Below, piece by piece: positions 1-8,575 of a DNA stretch of 64,000 bases. Below the pieces are notes generated by a model, which saw nothing but the letters and a program-made list of their open reading frames with translations, searched no databases and was not told the DNA's origin. Position numbers and translations under genes: made by a program. The stretch is from the NCBI GenBank assembly GCA_963814985.1, contig CAWFFV010000013.1, positions 310,001 through 374,000 of the forward strand, written 5' to 3'. The DNA comes from CAWFFV01 sp963814985. GTDB taxonomy: Bacteria > Chloroflexota > Ktedonobacteria > Ktedonobacterales > Ktedonobacteraceae. How positions within the stretch are numbered: the first letter of the stretch is position 1; each line of letters opens with the position of its first letter.

Positions 1-4
1 TTGA

Positions 5-1039
5 ATGAACCAGACGACTTGTCAGAGTGCCACATCACTAACACAACAACTAGATCAAACGCTGGTACAACAGGCTATGGCGCTCATCGAGCCAGCACAA
101 CGTATTGCCTTGCTTGCTCATGAGCACCCAGATGGTGATTGCCTTGGCTCAGCGCTTGGTTTTGCCCATATTCTGCGGCAAACAGGCAAACAATGCACCC
201 CTGTCTGCGCAGACCCTGCTCCAAAAGCGTTCGATTTTCTACCAGGCATCGAAACGCTACAGAATACTCTGGGTGACGAAAACTTTGATCTGGTGATTGC
301 ACTGGATGCAGGCGAACTTACGCGGTTTGGCGCAATCTATGCACAACATCGTACGTTTCTCGATCAAGCCACCATTCTGAACATTGATCATCACATCAGC
401 AGTCAGGGGTGTGGGCAGGTAAACATTATTGTGCCAGCCGCAGCAGCCACTGGCGAACTCCTGGTACTCTTCCAGCAGCAAGCCAACTTACCACTCAATA
501 CGGAGGCTGCACAATGTTTGCTGACTGGCATTATCACCGATACAGCATCGTTTCAATATACAAACACGACGCCACGTACAATGGAGGTTGGTGCTTTGCT
601 CCTGCGTGCTGGTGCTATCACTGAAACCATCGCCAAACCCATCTTTCGGACACGACCACTGGCTCAGGCTCGCTTGCAAGCTCTGGTTACTTCTCATGCA
701 CAAACCGCTTGTGATGGACGACTGATCTGGTCATATATCACAGATGAGATGCTGGCAGCTACGGGAGCAACACCTGGGATGGAAGCAAATTTGTCAGGGC
801 TGCTTCGTGATATTGAAGGCGTACAGATAGCTGCATTCTTTAAAAATTATGGGGAGCCAACTGTGACACGTCTGAGCTTACGCAGTAATGCCCCCTATAA
901 TGTTGCAGAGATCTGCCTGCGTCTGGGGGGAGGTGGCCATGCACGAGCCGCCGGCGCAACCATCTCTCAGCCCATGGAAGAAGCCATTCCCCTGGTTCTA
1001 GCAGAACTGGAACGGGTACTTCGGGATACAGAGAGCTGA
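5..1039 (+). CDS. nrnA: DHH-family oligoribonuclease / pAp phosphatase (NrnA-like)
   Basis: Predicted cytoplasmic DHH/DHHA1 phosphoesterase that degrades short RNAs (nanoRNA) and dephosphorylates pAp. The 344-residue protein has the metal-binding motif HPDGDCLGS at residues 41-49, the DHH triad (NIDHH) at 126-130, a DTASF motif in the middle, and the C-terminal DHHA1 glycine-rich substrate motif GGGGHARAAGA near residue 310, all expected for full-length NrnA (about 310-350 residues). It is followed after 8 nt by truB and then ribF, a common bacterial translation/processing operon (rbfA-nrnA-truB-ribF). The ATG lies at the very edge of the window, so no ribosome binding site can be checked and the true start could be upstream. 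Function assigned from family knowledge; motifs seen directly. Confidence 0.9.
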   Translation: MNQTTCQSATSLTQQLDQTLVQQAMALIEPAQRIALLAHEHPDGDCLGSALGFAHILRQTGKQCTPVCADPAPKAFDFLPGIETLQNTLGDENFDLVIALDAGELTRFGAIYAQHRTFLDQATILNIDHHISSQGCGQVNIIVPAAAATGELLVLFQQQANLPLNTEAAQCLLTGIITDTASFQYTNTTPRTMEVGALLLRAGAITETIAKPIFRTRPLAQARLQALVTSHAQTACDGRLIWSYITDEMLAATGATPGMEANLSGLLRDIEGVQIAAFFKNYGEPTVTRLSLRSNAPYNVAEICLRLGGGGHARAAGATISQPMEEAIPLVLAELERVLRDTES

Positions 1040-1047
1040 TTATTACA

Positions 1048-1938
1048 ATGGACGGGATTCTCAATATCAATAAAGCTAAAGGCATGACATCACATGATGT
1101 CGTGGCAAAAGTGCGTAAAATCCTCAAGCAAAAACGTGTTGGTCATGCAGGTACTCTTGATCCTGCGGCCAGCGGTGTACTGCCTATCTGCATAGGCATG
1201 GGGACACGTGTTGCGGAATATCTCAGCGAGAGCGGCAAAGCATATCAGGCAGAGATTACTTTTGGTGTCGTTACTGATACATATGACGCTGAAGGTGCCA
1301 TCATTCGCACAACCAGTACTGCCAATCTGACTCTAGCACAGGTCGAGGAGGTTCTCCCGTCCTTTCTCGGTCCACAGATGCAATTGCCACCACGTTACTC
1401 GGCCATCAAAATCCAGGGACAGGCCGCTTACAAACGAGTACGATCAGGTGAAGAGATTACACTGGCTCCACGTCCTGTTACATTTTACCAGCTACAAGTC
1501 CTCGCCTGGCATCCACCGCTGCTCACCCTTGCCATTGAGTGTAGCAAGGGAACATATATCCGCTCTCTGGCCTATGATCTGGGAGAACGGCTGGGTTATG
1601 GCGCACATCTCAGCGCACTGATCCGCACACGTAGTGGTCCTTTCCAGCTCTCAGAAAGCGTCAGCCTGGAACAACTGGCAGAGGCCAGCGTACAAGAGAC
1701 TATTGCAGAACATATCTTCCCTGCTGATAGCGTTATCCAACAGTATCCTGCCCTGCAACTCGACGCAACAACCCTTGAGCGAGTATTACATGGGAATACA
1801 TTCAGTTCAGACGAACCAGACACACAACCACACGCAGACCTTGCACGTATTTATGATAGTGAAGGCCACTTCATAGCTATTGCAGCATGGAATACCGAAC
1901 AACGTGTTTGGCAACCCAAAAAAGTTTTCTATCCTTAA
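1048..1938 (+). CDS. truB: tRNA pseudouridine(55) synthase TruB
   Basis: Isomerises U55 in the T-loop of tRNAs. The 296-residue protein starts with the KAKGMTSHDVV motif and has the catalytic motif GHAGTLDPAASGVL with the nucleophilic aspartate at residue 38. A later SKGTYIRSLAYDLG segment is the conserved KGTYIR motif of the family. Length is normal, and the C-terminal part beyond residue 225 is a poorly conserved PUA-like region. It starts 8 nt after the nrnA stop, consistent with co-transcription; the only Shine-Dalgarno-like sequence is a weak GAGAG inside the nrnA end. No defects seen. Confidence 0.95.
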   Translation: MDGILNINKAKGMTSHDVVAKVRKILKQKRVGHAGTLDPAASGVLPICIGMGTRVAEYLSESGKAYQAEITFGVVTDTYDAEGAIIRTTSTANLTLAQVEEVLPSFLGPQMQLPPRYSAIKIQGQAAYKRVRSGEEITLAPRPVTFYQLQVLAWHPPLLTLAIECSKGTYIRSLAYDLGERLGYGAHLSALIRTRSGPFQLSESVSLEQLAEASVQETIAEHIFPADSVIQQYPALQLDATTLERVLHGNTFSSDEPDTQPHADLARIYDSEGHFIAIAAWNTEQRVWQPKKVFYP

Positions 1939-2059
1939 GCGCGTCCTGTTATTTCTGGTAGGGCTATCGTTATTGCTAGCATGGATGGGCTGTGGTACTA
2001 TAAGCAGGAGAATGTTACGAAGAGTGGATATAGCATAAAGGGGTCCCTTTTTACACCGT

Positions 2060-3010
2060 ATGGAATACATAGCAACTTTAGCAACACATGAGCCAATCAC
2101 TGTTACTATTGGTAATTTTGATGGCATCCATAGAGGACATCAACGCCTGCTGCACGAGCTACGTGCCATGGCTCAGGAGTTAGATAGTACACCAGTAATG
2201 GTCACCTTTTCACCACATACCCTCATGGTTGTGCGTCCTGATATCTATGTAGAATATCTAACGACCCTGGAGGAGAAACTGACTCTGGCCAAAGAGTATG
2301 GTGCTATTAGTAATAGCATTGTGATTAATTTCACGCCACAGGTTGCGGCCATGAGTGCTAAAGATTTTATGGATAGCCTCTGCACACGTTTTACTATTAA
2401 GGGGATGGTAGTTGGCGCGAATTTTAGTCTGGGTCATAAACGGATGGGCGATGTAACCTTCTTGCAACAGTATGGTCAAGAGCATCAATTTCTGGTTCGT
2501 GCTGTCTCGCTAGAAGAAGCTGAATATACACGCATCAGTAGCACGCGCATTCGTACGCTGGTGAAAGAAGGATCGATCAGTGAGGCTAACGAACTGCTAG
2601 GACATCCAGTACGGGTCAATGGTACTGTCCAGCATGGAAACGAACGTGGGAGACTTCTGGGGTTTCCTACCGCCAATATGCTCCCAGATCCGCACAAACT
2701 CTTGCCAGCTGATGGCGTGTATGCTGTTCATGTTCATATTCATGATGGACATGAACGTGACTTACAAACCGACTTTACCGTCTATAAAGGTGTAGCCAAT
2801 ATTGGAGTACGTCCAACATTTAATGGAAAAGAACGTCTGGTAGAGGTGCATTTGCTCGATGTCAATCTTGACCTCTACGACAAACACCTTACCTTAGACT
2901 TCGTAGCACGCTTGCGCAATGAACAGCGCTTCTCAGGTATTGACGCATTGAAAACTCAAATATCCATTGATGTGCAAAAAGCGCGTCAAATTCTAGCCAT
3001 AGGAGGGTGA
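2060..3010 (+). CDS. ribF: Bifunctional riboflavin kinase / FAD synthetase
   Basis: Converts riboflavin to FMN and FMN to FAD in the cytoplasm. The N-terminal FAD synthetase half (about residues 1-180) has the nucleotidyltransferase signature GNFDGIHRGH at 18-27 and the distal SSTRIR motif. The C-terminal flavokinase half has RLLGFPTANM and a GVANIGVRPTF motif. At 316 residues it is the standard bifunctional length. A 121-bp gap without a gene separates it from truB, so it may have its own promoter, although nrnA-truB-ribF is a common arrangement. An AAGGGG stretch lies about 15 nt before the ATG. The stop overlaps the ribosome binding site of the next gene. Confidence 0.95.
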   Translation: MEYIATLATHEPITVTIGNFDGIHRGHQRLLHELRAMAQELDSTPVMVTFSPHTLMVVRPDIYVEYLTTLEEKLTLAKEYGAISNSIVINFTPQVAAMSAKDFMDSLCTRFTIKGMVVGANFSLGHKRMGDVTFLQQYGQEHQFLVRAVSLEEAEYTRISSTRIRTLVKEGSISEANELLGHPVRVNGTVQHGNERGRLLGFPTANMLPDPHKLLPADGVYAVHVHIHDGHERDLQTDFTVYKGVANIGVRPTFNGKERLVEVHLLDVNLDLYDKHLTLDFVARLRNEQRFSGIDALKTQISIDVQKARQILAIGG

Positions 3011-3014
3011 GCCA

Positions 3015-3893
3015 TTGAAAGCTCGCCAGAACCCATTCGCAAGATTTGAAGCATTTATGCAAAGCCTGGTCGAAGGTCCGTTCGCACGGCTCTTCCCTTC
3101 ACGGCTAGAGCCTGTCGAACTAGCCCGTAAGTTAGAACGTGCAATGGAAGATAACACACTGCTCCAGGGCGAGGGTCGCCGCCTTGCACCTAATGTCTAT
3201 GATATTTACTTGAGTATCAAAGATCATCAGCAGTTGTCTCCCAGCCAGGCCTTGTTAATTCGAGATTGGCAGAATCAATTAGTTGAGTTTGCCCGTCATC
3301 GTCGTTATACACTCAGAACCATTCCTATCCTGCGACTCCATGCGGATAGTTCACTCAGTGTAGGAATAGTTCGCATCGAAACAGAACAGGGGGATCGCCA
3401 GGGTGGGGGTAGCGATGGTGGAGCGATGGCAACACAGGCACTGAGCGCCGACCAGTTGGCACAAATACGAGCGCAGTTACCACCAGGGCAACAATTGCCG
3501 GGTATTCCTTCGAGTAGCTCGTCACCCAACCTGGCGAGCAGCTCTCCTCTCCCACCGATGTCTGCCCCCCTATCACAGCCAATGCCGCAAGTTCTGCCAC
3601 AAGCCTGGCTGACTATTCGTTTGCCACAAGCAGGTCAACAAATTTATCGCATTGAAAAACAGATCATCAATATCGGTCGTCAACTCAGCAATGATATTAT
3701 TGTCGAAGACAAACGTGTCTCCCGTTATCATGCCCAGGTTAAATATCAACCAGATGGACAGTTTGTCATCTTTGATCTTGGTAGTACCAATGGCATTACA
3801 ATTAATAATACACCACATATGCGCCAACATGTCTTACGCAACGGTGATCGCTTCACTATTGGTAGTTATGATTTCTACTTCGAGAGAAGGTGA
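3015..3893 (+). CDS. FhaA-like protein (DUF3662 + FHA domain)
   Basis: Phosphothreonine-binding scaffold of the FhaA type. Residues 1 to about 120 match the DUF3662 domain that precedes FHA domains in actinobacterial FhaA (start NPFARFEAFMQSLVEGPFA). Residues 130-195 are a Gly/Ser/Pro-rich linker. The C-terminal FHA domain (about 200-290) shows the core signatures IGRQLSND, VSRYHA and GSTNG. The start is TTG at 3015, chosen because AGGAGG at 3001-3006 lies just upstream and overlaps the end of ribF. It is followed by a second FHA gene and rodA, mirroring the fhaA-fhaB-rodA order of actinobacteria, which suggests a role in kinase-controlled cell-wall synthesis. The kinase partners are not adjacent. 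Binding to phosphoproteins is inferred from the family. Confidence 0.85.
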   Translation: MKARQNPFARFEAFMQSLVEGPFARLFPSRLEPVELARKLERAMEDNTLLQGEGRRLAPNVYDIYLSIKDHQQLSPSQALLIRDWQNQLVEFARHRRYTLRTIPILRLHADSSLSVGIVRIETEQGDRQGGGSDGGAMATQALSADQLAQIRAQLPPGQQLPGIPSSSSSPNLASSSPLPPMSAPLSQPMPQVLPQAWLTIRLPQAGQQIYRIEKQIINIGRQLSNDIIVEDKRVSRYHAQVKYQPDGQFVIFDLGSTNGITINNTPHMRQHVLRNGDRFTIGSYDFYFERR

Positions 3894-3905
3894 GACTTCC
3901 GCCTT

Positions 3906-4355
3906 ATGCTACAAATTGATTCGTTTTTATTCATTTTAAGACTTTTGTTTATTGTGCTGCTCTACCTTTTTCTCATGCAGGTAGTCATCGCTATTTCACG
4001 AGACTTACGCAAAACAGCGACAGCTAGCACAGATGGGGGGAGCAAAGCAGCGCCAGTGTTCGGTCATCTGGTCGTAGTTGATAGTGGCCCCAGCAGTATT
4101 CAGCCAGGGACACGTTTCGATCTTGCCACCCAAACAAACATCGGACGCGGCCCAACCAACACTATTCAGATCCCCGATAACTTTGTCTCTTCTGAACACA
4201 CACGCCTCTGGTACCGCAATGGAAGCTGGTACGTTCAGGATGCAGGAAGTGTCAATGGAACTTTCGTCAACAACCAGCCAGCCCGTGAAGCTCTACTGGC
4301 TAAACCAGGCGATATTGTACGCGTTGGCTACATCCAATTTAAACTTACCCAGTAG
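3906..4355 (+). CDS. Membrane-anchored FHA-domain protein (FhaB-like)
   Basis: Short (149 aa) protein with one hydrophobic N-terminal segment (about residues 5-28, LFIVLLYLFLMQVVIAI) and a C-terminal cytoplasmic FHA domain carrying IGRGPTNTI, SSEHTRLW and GSVNGTFVN, the phosphothreonine-binding signatures. This architecture matches actinobacterial FhaB/FipA-type proteins that recruit phosphorylated partners to the division or growth machinery. It begins 12 nt after the upstream FHA gene and is followed by rodA/ftsW, so the three are probably one transcript. No catalytic domain is present. Family placement is secure; the phosphorylated partner is unknown. Confidence 0.85.
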   Translation: MLQIDSFLFILRLLFIVLLYLFLMQVVIAISRDLRKTATASTDGGSKAAPVFGHLVVVDSGPSSIQPGTRFDLATQTNIGRGPTNTIQIPDNFVSSEHTRLWYRNGSWYVQDAGSVNGTFVNNQPAREALLAKPGDIVRVGYIQFKLTQ

Positions 4356-4411
4356 CTATTGCAATCGTACTATAAGGGCAATCATGAGAGTTGCCCAGGA
4401 GGCTTTTACAT

Positions 4412-5815
4412 ATGGCAAGTCAATCCCCCGGCGTGCTTCGACACTATCGTTGGAAAGAACTGGGATTGTTTATCATTCCCTTTGTGATTCTGCTGTTGGC
4501 AATGACGCAGTTATTCCTTGCCAATGTAGATCCTCACTCATCGCTCAGTGCAAAGAATTTGCCCACTATCGAGGGCCTGATACCGGTCCTTGGCTTGATT
4601 GGAGCCTTACTTGCGGCTCACATCGTCATGAGTATCAAGTTTCCTAAAGCTGATCAAATGTTACTCCCTGTTGTTGGCCTGATCAGTGGTATTGGCGTTT
4701 TAATGGCCACACGTCTAGGGACCAGATCTTCCAACAGCAGATGGACATGGAATTCCACAATTAGGATCACGCCAGCTTGAATGGGTAATCCTGGGACTTG
4801 TCCTGTGCATTGCGACCATCTTTCTCCTCCGCAACGTCAACTGGCTGGCACGGTATAAGTATACCTGGGTAGTGGTCAGCATTCTCGTCTTGCTGCCAAG
4901 TGTGTGGGCTGGTCTACGTACAAACTTCGCCAACACACGATAATGTTAAATGTTGGCCCCTTCAATCTACAACCTTCAGAGTTACTCAAAGTCAGCGTCG
5001 TCATCTTCTTTGCAGCTTACCTCAGCGAGAACCGCGACATTTTTACTCAAGGTTATATGCGTCTGGGAAGATTTCGTCTTCCCCCTTTGCGTCAACTCGG
5101 TCCGATCATGCTCATGCTGGCACTCGCGTTGCTCATTTTTCTGGTTGTGAAAGAACTCGGCCTTGCTTTGCTCATCTACAGCCTGTTCCTCTCCCTGATG
5201 TATCTAGGTAGCGGGAAGATCTCCTATGTGGTAGTTAGTCTGGCAGTTTTCGCCGTTCTGGCCTTTGTTGGTTACCATCTCTTCGGTTACGTACGCAACC
5301 GCTTCACGGTAGTAGGAATCGATGTCCTAAACTGGACAGATGCAAGCGAAGCACTCTATCAACAAGTTGGTGGAGCAGGACAGGTTGTACAAGGGCTGAT
5401 TGCCCTCTGTAGTGGCGGCATTCTTGGGGCAGGACTTGGCCTGGGTCATCCAGCAGGCAGGGGATTTGTGCCCATCGTAGAATCCGATATGGTGCTGACA
5501 GCATTGGGCGAAGAGTTAGGGCTGGCGGGTCTCTTTGCTATTCTCGGTCTCTACTTGCTCATCATCTATCGGGGCTTCCGTATAGCGATTGAAGCTACTG
5601 AACCATTTAGCCAGCTATTAGCGGCTGGCCTTACTTCAATCTTCGCTATCCAGACGCTCATTATTAGCGCAGGGAATTTGAAGTTCTTCCCCCTGACAGG
5701 TATTCCCCTTCCATTCCTCAGCAGCGGTGGCAGTTCGGTCATTGCCAACTTTATTATTATTGGCATCTTGCTCCGCATCTCACATAATACTGCTGTAGAG
5801 CGTGAAGGAATTTGA
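4412..5815 (+). CDS. RodA/FtsW/SpoVE-type SEDS protein (two compensating frameshifts)
   Basis: Polytopic SEDS-family peptidoglycan glycosyltransferase or lipid II-handling protein. ATG 4412 follows AGGAGG (4397-4402). The reading frame is coherent to about 4720, then continues one base out of phase (from 4722: GPDLPTADGHG, QLEWVILGLVLC) to about 4940, and returns to the first frame with NVGPFNLQPSELLKV, a hallmark SEDS motif. An extra base near 4721 and a missing base near 4938 explain this exactly, and the restored product is about 467 aa. The C-terminal half has the conserved GHPAGRGFVP and PLPFLSSGGSS motifs. It follows the two FHA genes. Paired compensating indels without stop codons inside the correct frames suggest sequence error rather than decay. 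RodA and FtsW cannot be told apart with confidence. Confidence 0.85.
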
Positions 5816-5842
5816 TAGAACCAACCTACTCAAAAATACTCG

Positions 5843-6003
5843 GGTCTCCTCGCCACCGGCGGTGGCTCGCTCTTCATGAGCCATCCTGAATTTTCCGAAC
5901 TAAGTTCGGAAAATTCAGGATGGCCCATGAACTTGCGAAGCGCCTGAGGCACTGAGGAATCAGGAAAAAGGGGCCTGGAACAAAGAGTACCTGAAGAGTT
6001 ATG
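5843..6003. repeat. Hairpin element, copy A (conserved shell, palindromic core)
   Basis: Left shell GGTCTCCTCGCCACCGGCG, then a long inverted repeat (arms 5875-5900 and 5904-5929, 26 bp with one mismatch, TAA loop), then right shell GCGAAGCGCCTGAGGCACTG followed by AGGAATCAG and ending near GAGTACCTGAAGAGTTA. The two shells are imperfect inverted repeats of each other and each holds a small hairpin. The same shell recurs at 8284-8435 with a completely different core. It sits just after rodA and may also act as its transcription terminator. Confidence 0.8.
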
Positions 6004-6129
6004 CACAGGTTGAAATATTCCATTAGTTGCTATAAGCTATAGTTGTCAGTGAGGCAACAGAATCATACCCTGCACAGTTACAGTTTGGGGGAGCAAAAAA
6101 CGACGAGTACCAACCCTGACTTCCCCCGC

Positions 6130-6158
6130 TTGTCTCCTTGACAAACACATGTTATACT
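6130..6158 (+). promoter_or_regulatory. Predicted sigma-70-type promoter for the 6211-8275 operon
   Basis: TTGTCT (6130-6135), 17-nt spacer, TATACT (6153-6158), about 50 nt before the ATG at 6211. A better-looking TTGACA at 6138 is only 9 nt from the same -10 box and is unlikely to be used. Sequence-based prediction only. Confidence 0.45.
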
Positions 6159-6210
6159 TCCCAAGAGACACAACTGTGGCTATATTGGCGAGGAATTTAG
6201 GGGAAAGATT

Positions 6211-6837
6211 ATGGGTCAATATCGACAATGGTTACACTCTCGCGAGGTTGACCAACGGCTAAAAGCACGATTAGAGATACTTGAACAGGAGTTAGACCAA
6301 CTCCACAAGCAGGCCGATCTTTTAGCAAAAACCACCTCTTGTACAGACAACAAAATTATACAAACACTCGCCAGACAACAAACTGTAGAAGTACTCCTTA
6401 CGGATGCTCAACATATTCTCTCTGAACATACAACGCCTGTCAGCCAACCAATAGAAGAGTCCATAACAGGCGTTTCTCCTGCGCTTTTCGCCTGGAGCAA
6501 CTTACCTAATTTTGACTCACAGGGGGTCCCAACGCCCAATTCGCAGACCAATATTTCTACACCATTGCGAGCTACTCCTCACCTGGAAATGAACCTCCTG
6601 CCCAAAGATATGGGAGCTTTCGTTGACGAGCATACCCAGGCTGTTCCCCAGGTCAAGCTGCCCTGGTGGCTACGCAAAACGGTCCTTACCACCGTCTCCC
6701 CAAACCACTATCCGATAGATCAGCAGAGTTTGCAGACGAATTATGATGTGCAACGCTGGTTAGAACGTTGGGGACGACATCCCAAAGATCCGCAGGTGTC
6801 ACGAGAGGATCACGTGAATGAACAACACACAAAATAG
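6211..6837 (+). CDS. Hypothetical coiled-coil protein, first gene of unknown operon
   Basis: A 208-residue protein of unknown function. Residues about 8-45 are heptad-like and highly charged (KARLEILEQELDQLHKQADLL), predicting a coiled coil. The middle (80-150) is low-complexity and Ser/Thr/Pro-rich, and a conserved-looking tryptophan pair occurs in LPWWLRKT. No signal peptide, membrane segment or enzyme motif is visible, so a cytoplasmic structural or scaffold role is possible but unproven. Its end overlaps the next gene by 20 nt, indicating translational coupling. It follows the FHA-FHA-RodA cluster and precedes mutS. I do not recognise the family. Confidence 0.6.
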   Translation: MGQYRQWLHSREVDQRLKARLEILEQELDQLHKQADLLAKTTSCTDNKIIQTLARQQTVEVLLTDAQHILSEHTTPVSQPIEESITGVSPALFAWSNLPNFDSQGVPTPNSQTNISTPLRATPHLEMNLLPKDMGAFVDEHTQAVPQVKLPWWLRKTVLTTVSPNHYPIDQQSLQTNYDVQRWLERWGRHPKDPQVSREDHVNEQHTK

Positions 6838-7459
6838 AGACACGGATAACACAACAAGACAATACATCTCTGAAGATATTAGCCATATCTTTGAACAACT
6901 CGATCCGCAAACAGTAGAACACTTCGCCAAAGGCTACCAACTATGGACGCTCCAACGGCAGATAGAGACACTACACAACGCGATTGCCAGTCTCAAACAG
7001 GAGATCGCGGAAAATGACGAGCAGATGCAACAGGTACAGCCTTCAGCCATCGCACTGGCTACCCTGGTACAACTCCAGGCAAGCGGTGTCGATGACATCG
7101 ATCTTCTCGAGAGAATGTATGAACGAGGTGAAATCTGGCTTGATCATACCAAGCAAATCCTTGAACATTGTGAGCACCTCGACGTTATTCGTGGCGATTA
7201 CAAACAATGGTGCGAGCACGCCTTAGAGGGAGCTTACGACTGGATTGAATCCATCAACGACGCCGATTCAACACAAGCCCCCTCCCAAGATACAGACCAG
7301 CAACTCCACAAACCATTCGAAGAAGCCACAGAAGCACTACTTCTCCAGAAACTCATGAGTGAAGATGGAGAGATCACTCCTGCACAAGAAACCGCCGAGG
7401 TTATTCATGAGGAAGTTACTCAATCCATCGAAGCAGATTACTATTATGCCAACAGATGA
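6818..7459 (+). CDS. Hypothetical coiled-coil protein, second gene of unknown operon
   Basis: A 213-residue, acidic, soluble protein with no recognised domain. Residues 45-75 (RQIETLHNAIASLKQEIAEN) form a clear coiled-coil stretch, followed by a helical region rich in Trp/Glu/His (DYKQWCEHALEGAYDWIESI). The C-terminal 60 residues are very acidic. It overlaps the upstream gene by 20 nt and the downstream repeat-protein gene by 14 nt (ATG at 7446 inside its end), so the three probably form one translationally coupled unit whose products may interact. That interaction is inference from gene arrangement only. Confidence 0.6.
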   Translation: MNNTQNRDTDNTTRQYISEDISHIFEQLDPQTVEHFAKGYQLWTLQRQIETLHNAIASLKQEIAENDEQMQQVQPSAIALATLVQLQASGVDDIDLLERMYERGEIWLDHTKQILEHCEHLDVIRGDYKQWCEHALEGAYDWIESINDADSTQAPSQDTDQQLHKPFEEATEALLLQKLMSEDGEITPAQETAEVIHEEVTQSIEADYYYANR

Positions 7460-8275
7460 ACCTCCTGCGGATGAAGAGATTACATCACCAGACACTCACG
7501 AGCAAAACCCCTCTCAGCAACAAACAGATGAAATTTCTGCTGAGCTACATCATGTAGATAGCTTTCCACAAGAGACAATAGAGCTTGTAGAAGAGACCCT
7601 GATTATTGAGCCACCCAACCTTCCTGGAGAACTACTCACCATCTCATCAGGCGCTGAAGAGACGGCCTCCACCTCAGAAAATTTCCTGGCAGATGATGCG
7701 ACAGAGACGACTCTCCATCATTTACCTCTTGTTCCCAAAGAAGCCACAGCCCTACCGGAAGATCTCCCTGAGGTGGTGAGTATTGGCCCTGCTAGCCCCG
7801 TCGACGCTACGCCAGATCACTCTCCCACTCTCACTGCTCTACCGGAAGATCCTCCCTGAGGCGGTGAGCATTGACTCTGCTAGCCCTGTCGACGCTACAC
7901 CAGATCTACTCTCCCACTCTCACTGCTCTACCGGAAGATCTCCCTGAGGCGGTGAGCATTGACTCTGCTAGCCCCGTCGACGCTACGCCAGATCTCTCTC
8001 CCACTCTCACCGCTCTACCGGAAGATCTCCCTGAGGCGGTGAGCATTGACTCTGCTGACCCTGTCGATGCTACACCAGATCTACTCTCCCACTCTCACTG
8101 CTCTACCGGAAGATCTCCCTGAGGCGGCTAATCCTTGACCCTGCCGACCCTATCGACGCTACACCAGATCTACTCTCCCATTCTCACTGCTCTACCAACA
8201 GAGCAAGAGGCTGAACAGGTAAAGCCTCAGCCTGGCTTCTTACAACGTTTACTAATAAAAATTTGGCGCAGTTGA
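7446..8275 (+). CDS. Acidic tandem-repeat protein (29-aa units), frame disturbed by repeat-length variation
   Basis: Starts ATG 7446 inside the previous gene. After about 100 acidic, low-complexity residues it enters five head-to-tail copies of a unit with consensus LPEDLPEAVSIDSASPVDATPD followed by a short SPTLTA-like tail (29 aa, 87 nt). Units 2, 4 and 5 are 89, 88 and 89 nt, so the frame shifts. The five extra bases in total leave a readable C-terminus (QPGFLQRLLIKIWRS, basic-aromatic) ending at TGA 8273-8275. If every unit were 87 nt the gene would be open throughout, about 274 aa. The unit resembles an extended Pro/Asp/Ser linker rather than a folded domain. Function unknown. It is uncertain whether the frame disruption is real or an assembly artefact of the repeat. 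Confidence 0.5.
7752..8191 (+). repeat. Five direct 87-89 bp tandem repeats
   Basis: Each unit starts CTACCGGAAGAT and ends CACTGCT. Lengths in order are 87, 89, 87, 88 and 89 bp. Units 2, 4 and 5 share the identical extra A in GATCTACTCTCCC, whereas units 1 and 3 lack it. Unit 2 has a further C (GATCCTCCC) and unit 5 one further base near TAATCCTTGAC. The shared insertion implies copying between units rather than independent errors. Confidence 0.9.
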
Positions 8276-8283
8276 TATCTGCT

Positions 8284-8435
8284 GTAACTCTTCAGGTCTC
8301 CTCGCCACCGGCGATGGCTCACTCTCGTTTTGTAGAGGTGGCAGGGTTTGCGACGCAAACCCTGCCACCTCTACAAAACAGCCAGCGAAGCGCCTTTGGC
8401 GCTGAGGAATCAGAAAAAGAGGTCTGAGGAGTTAC
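8284..8435. repeat. Hairpin element, copy B (same shell, different core)
   Basis: Outer ends GTAACTCTTCAG and CTGAGGAGTTAC are imperfect inverted repeats. Shell GGTCTCCTCGCCACCGGCGA on the left and GCGAAGCGCCTTTGGCGCTG on the right match copy A. The core is a perfect inverted repeat, arms 8327-8352 and 8354-8379 (26 bp each, 1-nt centre), unrelated in sequence to copy A. It lies after the tandem-repeat gene and before the mutS promoter, so it may terminate the upstream operon. Confidence 0.8.
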
Positions 8436-8520
8436 CATGGCGTCAACAGAGAAAATTTTCAAGAGGCAACAGTTGTCCGTTGTTTAGAAAACTAGTTTTA
8501 ACCCTCTCTTCTTAGACACA

Positions 8521-8549
8521 TTGACGTCACCCCCCAATAGGCTTATACT
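8521..8549 (+). promoter_or_regulatory. Predicted mutS promoter
   Basis: TTGACG (8521-8526), 17-nt spacer, TATACT (8544-8549). This is a near-consensus housekeeping promoter with an expected transcription start close to 8556, about 20 nt before the GTG start of mutS. Confidence 0.65.
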
Positions 8550-8575
8550 GGATTTGAGCCTGATGGAGGTAGAAA

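Noticed and set aside
6138..6158. TTGACA at 6138 paired with TATACT at 6153 as promoter
   Set aside because: The spacer would be only 9 nt; TTGTCT at 6130 gives a 17-nt spacer with the same -10 box.
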